This document shows, piece after piece, positions 1 to 4,408 of a stretch of 8,053 nt of DNA (position 1 is the first letter of the stretch; each line of letters starts with the position of its first letter). Source of the DNA: an uncultured Oscillospiraceae bacterium (GTDB lineage: Bacteria > Bacillota > Clostridia > Oscillospirales > Oscillospiraceae); NCBI GenBank assembly GCA_934646175.1, contig CAKUEI010000073.1, positions 1 through 8,053 on the forward strand. The letters run 5' to 3'. A model generated the notes under the pieces. It saw only the letters and a program-made list of their open reading frames with translations. It was not told where the DNA came from and made no database searches. The translations under genes were made by a program, and so were the position numbers.

Positions 1-319
1 GGCTGCGGCTTTCACCGCGGAGCACGGCGCGGAAGCGGAACTTTGCGGTGCAGACGAGCATGTGGTGTTCCTTGCTTCCGGGGAGCGGGTCTTCCCGCCG
101 CGGCCTGGCTGGTCCCTTTCCGTGCTGGCTTTTTCCGACCGGTGCGAAGGGGTGTCTATTCAGGGAGCCAAATATGAGCTGAAGGACGCCCGGGTGAGCA
201 ATACCTTCCCCATCGGCGTCAGCAACGAATGGAATGGCCCGGTGACCGTCCGGGTGAAACAGGGGATTTTGATGGTCATATCTTCCCGAATGCCAGAAAA
301 GGAGCTGGAGGAACAATGA
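1..319 (+). CDS. thiN: Thiamin pyrophosphokinase, C-terminal part (5' truncated by window edge)
   Basis: The reading frame is open from base 2 to the TGA at 317-319 and shows 105 residues, about half of a usual enzyme of roughly 210. The visible part matches the C-terminal beta-sandwich thiamin-binding domain of the family: GVSIQGAKYELKD, then VSNTFPIGVSNEW, then VTVRVKQGILMVISSR. The Ser-Asn and SNEW positions are typical of the region that closes over thiamin. The enzyme transfers a pyrophosphate from ATP to thiamin, giving thiamin diphosphate in the cytoplasm. The N-terminal ATP-binding domain lies outside the window. The stop codon overlaps the tenA start as ATGA, so this is an upstream member of the thi operon. 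The presence of ThiN means the cell needs free thiamin, not TMP, as the last precursor, which bears on the HAD gene downstream. Identity is recognised from motifs; no search was run. Confidence 0.86.
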   Translation, partial: AAAFTAEHGAEAELCGADEHVVFLASGERVFPPRPGWSLSVLAFSDRCEGVSIQGAKYELKDARVSNTFPIGVSNEWNGPVTVRVKQGILMVISSRMPEKELEEQ

Positions 320-975
320 AATTTATGGACGAAGTGATCGCCTACTCAAAGGAGGCGTGGGACGATGCCGCCAATGAGCGCTTTCTGAACGAAATGGCGG
401 ACGGCACCCTTTCCCGGGAAAAGTTCCGGGACTATATGGTGCAGGACAGCATTTACCTGCGGGATTATCTGAAGGCCTTTGCCTATGCCATGGCGAAAAG
501 CCGCTCCTGGAAGGAAATGCAGTTGTTTTACTCCATGCTGGGCTACGTGACAGACGGCGAAAACGCCACTCGCCTTACCTATTTGGCGGAGTGGGGCCTG
601 ACGGACGCCGACATCGACAAGATCGAAAAGCGCCCGCAGTGCCGGGACTATACTTCGTTTCTGATCGAGACCGGGAAAAACGGGACCGTGGAGGAAATCC
701 TCATGGCCGTTCTGCCCTGCATGTTGGGCTATTACGATGTATTCATGCGCCTGAAGGCCCGGGCACCTCAGGTGGCGGAAGGGTACTTTGCCCCACTGGT
801 GGCGGACTACACCTCCGAGGGCTACGGCGAATGCTGCGCCTACTGGACGGAGCTTGCCAACGAAATGTGTGGCGGCTTTGATAAGACGACCAAAGAACAC
901 CTGAAGGAGATTTTTTATCTGGCCAGTATGCATGAGCTGCACTTCTGGCAGATGGCCGGGGAGGAAAGAAGATGA
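316..975 (+). CDS. tenA: Thiaminase II / aminopyrimidine aminohydrolase TenA
   Basis: A 219-residue all-helical TenA protein of the usual family length. It hydrolyses the amino group of aminomethyl-HMP, a breakdown product of thiamin, to HMP, and can cleave thiamin itself; it feeds salvage of the pyrimidine. Landmark residues of the Bacillus subtilis enzyme fall at the same numbers here: Asp44 and Tyr47 in VQDSIYL, Tyr112, catalytic Cys135 in LPCMLGYYD and Tyr139. The C-terminal glutamate is Glu207 in MHELHFW. I chose ATG 316 because it overlaps the thiN stop (ATGA), has GGAGG at 307-311, and gives the canonical N-terminus MKFMDEVIAYSKEAWD. An in-frame ATG at 229 would add 29 residues lying inside thiN and matching nothing in the family. 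The gene overlaps thiM by 4 nt. The stretch CCAYWTELAN at 173-182 is slightly cysteine-rich but unremarkable. Confidence 0.95.
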   Translation: MKFMDEVIAYSKEAWDDAANERFLNEMADGTLSREKFRDYMVQDSIYLRDYLKAFAYAMAKSRSWKEMQLFYSMLGYVTDGENATRLTYLAEWGLTDADIDKIEKRPQCRDYTSFLIETGKNGTVEEILMAVLPCMLGYYDVFMRLKARAPQVAEGYFAPLVADYTSEGYGECCAYWTELANEMCGGFDKTTKEHLKEIFYLASMHELHFWQMAGEERR

Positions 976-1796
976 GTTTTGCAGAAGCCTTTCGACGTGT
1001 GCGGGAGAACGCACCGCTGATCCATAACATTACAAACTATGTTACCGTAAACGACTGCGCCAACATGCTGCTGGCCTGCGGGGCGTCCCCCATCATGGCG
1101 GACGATCAGGAGGAGGTGGAGGAGATCACCTCCATCTGCGCCGGCCTGAATCTCAACATCGGAACCCTGAATCAGCGGACCATCCCTGCCATGCTTCTGG
1201 CGGGGAAGAAGGCGAACGAAGTGGGGCACCCCGTACTCCTTGACCCGGTGGGCGCGGGAGCGTCGGCCCTGCGGACCAAAACGGCGAAGCGGATTGTAAA
1301 GGAAATTCGCCTTTCAGTCATTCGCGGCAATATTTCTGAGATCAAGGTGCTTGCCCTGGGCAGTGGGCAGACCAACGGCGTGGATGCCTCCCTGGCAGAC
1401 CGGGTGACGGAGGAGAACTTGCCGGAAGCGGCGGCCTTCATCGAGAGATTTGCAAAGGAAACGGGCGCTGTGGTAGCCGTTACCGGCGCCATTGACCTTG
1501 TGACGGACGGAACGATGACCTACTGCATCCGCAATGGTCACCCGGATATGGGGAAGATCACGGGGACGGGCTGCCAGCTCTCCGCGCTGACCACAGCCTT
1601 TGTGGCCGCAAATCCGGAAAATCAGGTGGAAGCCGTGGCTGCGGCGGTCTGTGCCATGGGCCTTTGCGGCGAGATCGCCCACGCAAGAATGAGCAAGTTA
1701 GATGGAAATTCCTCTTACCGGAATTACATCATTGACGCCATGTGCCGCCTAACGCCGGAGGAGCTGGAGCAGGGGGCAAAGTATGAAGTTCGATAA
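972..1796 (+). CDS. thiM: Hydroxyethylthiazole kinase ThiM
   Basis: A 274-residue ribokinase-like kinase that phosphorylates 4-methyl-5-hydroxyethylthiazole with ATP, the thiazole salvage step. Family motifs appear in order: LIHNITNYVTVNDCAN (16-31) at the substrate-binding N-terminus, LDPVGAGAS (90-98), IRGNISEI (118-125) and VTGAIDLVTDG (170-180). The anion-hole/catalytic loop is ITGTGCQLSA (196-205), with the conserved cysteine at 201. The start ATG at 972 overlaps the tenA stop and has GGAGG at 960-964 with 7-nt spacing. The C-terminus overlaps thiE by 14 nt. Salvage kinases ThiM and TenA in one operon, with no thiazole-synthase gene visible, suggest the organism depends on recycled or imported precursors; the rest of the operon lies outside the window, so this is inference. 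Confidence 0.96.
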   Translation: MSFAEAFRRVRENAPLIHNITNYVTVNDCANMLLACGASPIMADDQEEVEEITSICAGLNLNIGTLNQRTIPAMLLAGKKANEVGHPVLLDPVGAGASALRTKTAKRIVKEIRLSVIRGNISEIKVLALGSGQTNGVDASLADRVTEENLPEAAAFIERFAKETGAVVAVTGAIDLVTDGTMTYCIRNGHPDMGKITGTGCQLSALTTAFVAANPENQVEAVAAAVCAMGLCGEIAHARMSKLDGNSSYRNYIIDAMCRLTPEELEQGAKYEVR

Positions 1797-2427
1797 GGAC
1801 GATCTGCTGCTTTACGGGGTGACGGACCGCAGCTGGCTGGGCGAAAAGTCCCTTGTGCAGGCGGTGGAAGAGGCCATCCGCGGCGGGGTCACCTGTATCC
1901 AACTGCGGGAGAAGGCTATGGAGCAGTCCGCGTTTTTAGAAGAGGCGCGGGCCGTCTGCGCCCTCTGCCGGGAGAAGAAGGTGCCCTTTCTGGTGAACGA
2001 CGACATTGAGGTGGCGCTGCAGAGCGATGCAGACGGGGTCCACGTGGGCCAGCACGATCTGGATGCGGCCCGGGTGCGCACCTTGATCGGGCCGGACAAA
2101 ATTCTGGGCGTTTCTGCCCAGACGGTGGAACAGGCGCGGAAGGCGGAGGCCGACGGCGCGGATTATCTGGGTGTGGGAGCGGTGTTTCCCACGGATACCA
2201 AGCAGGACGCCGATGCCGTCTCATATGAGATGCTGCGGGAAATCTGCCATGCGGTAAAAATTCCCGTGGTGGCCATCGGCGGCATCCATCTTGAGAACCT
2301 CCTGACTTTGCGGGGAAGCGGCATCGCCGGTGTGGCGCTGGTCTCGGCCATTTTTGCCTCCGCCAAGATCGAAGTGGACTGTAAGGCCCTGCGCGCAGCA
2401 GCAGAAGAGGCGGTGCAGCCATGCTGA
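1783..2427 (+). CDS. thiE: Thiamin-phosphate synthase ThiE
   Basis: A 214-residue TIM-barrel enzyme of normal length. It couples HMP-diphosphate with thiazole phosphate to give TMP and pyrophosphate. Conserved elements are visible along the barrel: LYGVTDR at 10-16, the pyrophosphate-binding IQLREK at 39-44, VNDD at 71-74, GVHVGQHD at 85-92, GVSAQT at 109-114, the GAVFPTDTK loop at 132-140, AIGGI at 164-168 and VALVSAI at 184-190. The ATG at 1783 has AGGGGG at 1771-1776 as ribosome binding site and lies inside the end of thiM. The last codons overlap the HAD gene by 7 nt. The short C-terminal tail after VSAI is acidic/alanine-rich and ordinary. Confidence 0.96.
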   Translation: MKFDKDDLLLYGVTDRSWLGEKSLVQAVEEAIRGGVTCIQLREKAMEQSAFLEEARAVCALCREKKVPFLVNDDIEVALQSDADGVHVGQHDLDAARVRTLIGPDKILGVSAQTVEQARKAEADGADYLGVGAVFPTDTKQDADAVSYEMLREICHAVKIPVVAIGGIHLENLLTLRGSGIAGVALVSAIFASAKIEVDCKALRAAAEEAVQPC

Positions 2428-3065
2428 AAGGCGCGATTTTTGATCTGGACGGCACCCTGCTGGACTCCATGGGTCTCTGGAACACCTTGGGAGAGCGGTA
2501 CCTGAACCACCGGGGAATGACAGCGGAGCCGGGCCTCAACGAAATTCTGGTGCGGATGAGCCTCCCTCAGGGGGCAGCCTATCTGAAGGAGCATTACCCG
2601 CTGACAGTAAGTGAGCAGGAGATCATGAGCGAGGTCAACGACCTTCTGCGGGAAGACTATGCCAAGCGAGTGCAGTTAAAGCCGGGGGCAAAAGCCTTTC
2701 TCCTTCGCTTGAAAGAGCATGGCGTGAAGCTGTGCGTTGCCACTGCTACCGACCTTTCCCTGACGGAGTCGGCGCTGAAGCGTCTTGGGATCCGGGAATG
2801 GTTCGACGGGGTGCTGACCTGCAGAATGGTGGGCCACGGGAAGGATGAGCCGGTGATCTATGAGCGGGCGCTTGCACTTCTGGGGACACCGAAGGAGCAG
2901 ACCGCAGTGTTTGAAGATGCCGTCCACGCAGCAAAAACAGCGAAACAGGCGGGCTTTCCGCTGGTGGGGGTGTTCGACGCCTATGAACCAAAGACCGCAG
3001 AGGTAAAGGCGCTGGCCGACTGCTATACGGAGGAGTACCGCGGACTGGAGGGACTGTTCTCATGA
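2421..3065 (+). CDS. HAD superfamily IA phosphatase, probable thiamin monophosphate phosphatase
   Basis: A 214-residue haloacid dehalogenase-fold phosphatase. Motif I is IFDLDGTLLDS, with nucleophile Asp8 and acid/base Asp10. Motif II is VATATD with Thr108. Motif III is Lys141 in GHGKDEPVIYERA. Motif IV is VFEDAVHAA with Glu165 and Asp166, which bind Mg2+. Residues about 14-85 form the helical C1 cap typical of subfamily IA. All catalytic residues are present. The gene sits between thiE and thiD with 7-nt and 4-nt overlaps, so a role in the pathway is likely. In organisms that use ThiN instead of ThiL, the TMP made by ThiE must be dephosphorylated, and clustered clostridial HAD-IA proteins have been reported to do this. 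That makes TMP the best substrate guess. Alternatives are other pathway phosphates such as HMP-P or thiazole-P, or a housekeeping role. The fold is certain; the substrate is inference. Confidence 0.85.
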   Translation: MLKGAIFDLDGTLLDSMGLWNTLGERYLNHRGMTAEPGLNEILVRMSLPQGAAYLKEHYPLTVSEQEIMSEVNDLLREDYAKRVQLKPGAKAFLLRLKEHGVKLCVATATDLSLTESALKRLGIREWFDGVLTCRMVGHGKDEPVIYERALALLGTPKEQTAVFEDAVHAAKTAKQAGFPLVGVFDAYEPKTAEVKALADCYTEEYRGLEGLFS

Positions 3066-3856
3066 AAAAAGTGCTGACCATCGCCGGTTCGGACAGTAGC
3101 GGTGGGGCCGGGATCCAGGCGGACATCAAGACCATCACGGCCCACAAAATGTACGCCATGTCGGCCATTACGGCCTTGACTGCCCAGAATACAACCGGCG
3201 TTTTCGCCATTCAGGAGGCGTCGCCGGAATTCGTGGCGGCCCAGCTGGACGCGATCTTTACGGATATCCGGCCGGACAGTGTGAAGATCGGCATGGTATC
3301 CAACAGCGGGATCATTGAAGTCATCGCCGAAAAGCTGCGCTTTTACAAGGCGAAGAACATTGTGGTGGACCCAGTCATGGTCGCCACCAGCGGCAGCCGC
3401 CTGCTGTCCGAGGACGCCATGGACGCCGTGCGGCAGCTTTTGATCCCGTTGGGGAGCATCATCACCCCCAACATTCCGGAGACTGAGGTCTTATGCGGCT
3501 TCCCGGTGCGGGAGGAAAAAGACATGCTGCGGGCGGCGGAGCAGGTCGGCCGAACCTATTCCGGCGCGATTCTGATAAAGGGCGGGCATCTGGTCCACGA
3601 CGCCGTGGACCTTCTGTGGAAGGACGGAAAGGCGCAGTGGTTTTTCTCCGAGCGCATCGAGACCGCCAATACCCATGGGACGGGCTGCACTCTGTCTTCC
3701 GCCATTGCCTGCCGGTTGGCGGAGGAGCACAGTCTGGAGGAGAGCATCCGCCTTGCAAAGGCGTATCTCACCGGCGCGCTGGCGGCCGGACTGGACCTGG
3801 GCCATGGCTCCGGCCCCATGGATCACACCTACGTGATCAAAAATTGGACGGAATAA
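3062..3856 (+). CDS. thiD: Hydroxymethylpyrimidine (phosphate) kinase ThiD
   Basis: A 264-residue ribokinase-fold kinase of standard length. It phosphorylates HMP to HMP-P and HMP-P to HMP-PP, the pyrimidine substrate of ThiE. Visible motifs: TIAGSDSSGGAGIQADIKT (6-24), TALTAQNTTGV (37-47), VKIGMV (74-79), VVDPVMVATSG (101-111), TPNIPE (135-140), ILIKGGH (170-176) and NTHGTGCTLSSAIA (203-216). The last carries the anion-hole GTG and Cys209. The C-terminal GHGSGPMDH (248-256) is characteristic of ThiD. The ATG overlaps the HAD stop (ATGA); GGAGGG at 3047-3052 is the ribosome binding site. It is the last gene of the operon, followed 4 nt later by a perfect hairpin. A pyridoxine-kinase side activity is known in some relatives and cannot be judged here. 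Confidence 0.95.
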   Translation: MKKVLTIAGSDSSGGAGIQADIKTITAHKMYAMSAITALTAQNTTGVFAIQEASPEFVAAQLDAIFTDIRPDSVKIGMVSNSGIIEVIAEKLRFYKAKNIVVDPVMVATSGSRLLSEDAMDAVRQLLIPLGSIITPNIPETEVLCGFPVREEKDMLRAAEQVGRTYSGAILIKGGHLVHDAVDLLWKDGKAQWFFSERIETANTHGTGCTLSSAIACRLAEEHSLEESIRLAKAYLTGALAAGLDLGHGSGPMDHTYVIKNWTE

Positions 3857-3860
3857 CGGA

Positions 3861-3900
3861 GAGCGCGCATGATACCCATGCGCGCTCATTCACAAATTGT
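3861..3900 (+). terminator. Hairpin at the end of the thi operon
   Basis: Bases 3861-3871 (GAGCGCGCATG) and 3877-3887 (CATGCGCGCTC) form a perfect 11-bp stem with a 5-nt loop, starting 4 nt after the thiD stop. The downstream stretch is AT-rich (ATTCACAAATTGTTC) but has no run of four or more T. It is either a weak intrinsic terminator or a 3' stabilising hairpin. Being symmetrical, it could also act on the other strand. Some readthrough into the next region is plausible. Confidence 0.65.
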
Positions 3901-3921
3901 TCACAAATGCTTCACAGATTG
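3889..3921 (+). repeat. Three tandem 11-bp repeats, TTCACAAATTG type
   Basis: Three head-to-tail copies lie at 3889-3899 (TTCACAAATTG), 3900-3910 (TTCACAAATGC) and 3911-3921 (TTCACAGATTG), and a fourth copy begins with TTC. The 11-bp period is close to one helical turn, and the array ends just before the -35 region of the promoter at 3947-3952. This placement suits a protein that binds cooperatively on one face of the DNA. The factor is unknown to me; the array matches no operator I can name with confidence. Confidence 0.7.
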
Positions 3922-3923
3922 TT

Positions 3924-3952
3924 CTTCCATTTCCGGGGGAGTCTGCTATAAT
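3924..3952 (+). promoter_or_regulatory. Extended -10 promoter upstream of the small ORF
   Basis: A consensus -10 TATAAT lies at 3947-3952, preceded by TGC (3944-3946), an extended -10 element. With a 17-nt spacer the -35 position holds CTTCCA (3924-3929), a poor match to TTGACA, so the promoter probably depends on the extended -10 and perhaps on a factor bound at the repeats just upstream. Transcription would begin near 3958-3960, giving a leader of about 25 nt before the small ORF. Confidence 0.72.
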
Positions 3953-3984
3953 ACAATCAGATTACAAGAAAGGAGATGAAGAAA

Positions 3985-4062
3985 ATGACCATGATGTATG
4001 AACGCGATATCGACGATATCATCTTTGGCGAGGATAATCAGGGCCACGTCAGCACCCGGTAA
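3985..4062 (+). CDS. Small ORF of 25 codons, candidate leader peptide
   Basis: The ORF starts at ATG 3985, nine nt after a strong ribosome binding site, AAAGGAG at 3969-3975, and ends at TAA 4060-4062. It sits between a good promoter and an intrinsic terminator. An in-frame ATG at 3976 abuts the ribosome binding site and is too close to be used. The peptide begins MTMMYERDIDDI, continues IFGEDN and ends QGHVSTR. It is methionine-rich at the start, acidic in the middle (six Asp/Glu in residues 6-17), and has no membrane segment or signal peptide. I do not recognise a family. The codons for Gln19-Gly20-His21 coincide with the segment that can pair with the terminator downstream, so translation of the ORF could control termination. 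It could instead be a free-standing micro-protein, or part of a small RNA. Confidence 0.6.
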   Translation: MTMMYERDIDDIIFGEDNQGHVSTR

Positions 4063-4106
4063 TGTTTGATTACCACGGATTTCCCAGGGCAGCGGCTGGC
4101 CCTGGT
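4037..4106 (+). promoter_or_regulatory. Candidate antiterminator pairing of a leader-peptide attenuator
   Basis: Bases 4037-4046 (ATCAGGGCCA), inside the small ORF, can pair with 4097-4106 (TGGCCCTGGT) in a 10-bp helix with a single G-U. The latter stretch contains the whole 3' arm of the terminator at 4084-4105, whose stem is only 7 bp, so the two structures exclude each other. A ribosome reaching the stop at 4060-4062 would cover the upstream segment and let the terminator form. A ribosome halted or lost early would leave it free. A third hairpin, GGTAAT (4058-4063) with ATTACC (4069-4074), spans the stop codon. The pairings are read from sequence; the mechanism is inference. Confidence 0.5.
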
Positions 4107-4114
4107 ATTTTTTT
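4084..4114 (+). terminator. Intrinsic terminator after the small ORF
   Basis: CCAGGGC (4084-4090) and GCCCTGG (4099-4105) form a 7-bp stem, almost all G-C, with an 8-nt loop. It is followed by TATTTTTTT to 4114. This is a textbook Rho-independent terminator and ends a transcript of roughly 155 nt started at the promoter near 3950. Confidence 0.88.
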
Positions 4115-4155
4115 ATCCATTTTTGCTTTGGCATTCTGAGACGAAAAAGAGCGGA

Positions 4156-4184
4156 TTGACAAAAAAGAGCCGCTATGGTATAGT
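4156..4184 (+). promoter_or_regulatory. Sigma-A promoter of the riboswitch-ATPase unit
   Basis: A perfect -35 TTGACA (4156-4161) is separated by exactly 17 nt from TATAGT (4179-4184), with transcription expected to begin near 4191. The start places the whole yybP-ykoY aptamer in the 5' leader. The -35 is flanked by a 5-bp inverted repeat, AGCGG at 4150-4154 and CCGCT at 4170-4174, and by two copies of AAAAAGAGC (4144-4152, 4162-4170). These might be an operator or chance. Confidence 0.9.
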
Positions 4185-4199
4185 AAGCAAAAGTCAATA

Positions 4200-4305
4200 C
4201 TGCCGTGAGGGAGTAGTAAGCGCACGGTTGCGTGCGGGGCAAGTCAACATCCTGGCTGCGGAGCGAGAGCGCAGTCTGGCTTGTCTGAAATGACGAGACT
4301 CATGT
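4200..4305 (+). promoter_or_regulatory. yybP-ykoY (Mn2+-sensing) riboswitch aptamer
   Basis: The leader carries the hallmark sequences of this family: GGGAGTAG at 4209-4216, GTCAACAT at 4243-4250 and GACGAGACTCATG at 4292-4304. P1 is formed by CGTGAG (4204-4209) with CTCATG (4299-4304). A distal hairpin is CGCACG (4221-4226) with CGTGCG (4231-4236) around a GUUG loop. A second arm is CTGCG (4256-4260) with CGCAG (4270-4274). In the known structure the two conserved loops dock and bind Mn2+ (with Mg2+) between them. The family typically controls Mn2+ exporters, including P-type ATPases such as Lactococcus lactis YoaB, which is what lies downstream here. Type is recognised by eye from conserved segments; a covariance-model search would confirm it. 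Confidence 0.9.
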
Positions 4306-4322
4306 ATAACTGTCTGGCTATG

Positions 4323-4386
4323 CATGGGATTCATCGGAAATGGTTACCATGTTCATGCCGACGGGCGGGACATGGTTTTTTGTTGT
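4323..4386 (+). terminator. Riboswitch expression platform: antiterminator and intrinsic terminator
   Basis: ACCATGTTC (4346-4354) pairs with GGACATGGT (4368-4376), a 9-bp stem with one G-U, extended by GCC (4357-4359) with GGC (4364-4366). A run of six T at 4376-4381 follows: a clear terminator ending before the ATPase ribosome binding site. CATGG (4323-4327) can pair with CCATG (4347-4351) and break it, an antiterminator. CATGGG (4323-4328) can instead pair with CTCATG (4299-4304), the 3' strand of P1. Mn2+ binding that holds P1 together would free the antiterminator, so the logic is an ON switch at high Mn2+. The terminator is seen directly; the switching is inferred from the mutually exclusive pairings. 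Confidence 0.82.
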
Positions 4387-4408
4387 CTGTAAGGGGGCAG
4401 GAAACGGT

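Noticed and set aside
229..315. Upstream in-frame ATG giving a 248-residue TenA
   Set aside because: The extra 29 residues lie inside thiN and resemble nothing in TenA. ATG 316 has a ribosome binding site, overlaps the thiN stop, and aligns catalytic residues with the family numbering.
3861..3887. Perfect 11-bp inverted repeat considered as a protein operator or recombination site
   Set aside because: Its position 4 nt after the thiD stop, GC-rich stem and 5-nt loop fit a 3'-end hairpin better; no integrase or attachment-site context is present.
4136..4141. CTGAGA, the hallmark of a TPP (THI-box) riboswitch, close to thi genes
   Set aside because: It lies downstream of the thi operon and upstream of the promoter, and the second conserved half of the THI box is absent. 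The leader that follows matches yybP-ykoY instead.
3946..4242. - strand ORF of 98 codons opposite the small ORF and riboswitch
   Set aside because: Opposite a regulatory region with strong + strand signals, no ribosome binding site of its own, and no family resemblance.
4066..4293. + strand ORF of 75 codons across 4066-4293
   Set aside because: It crosses a terminator, a promoter and the riboswitch aptamer and has no ribosome binding site; a chance open frame.
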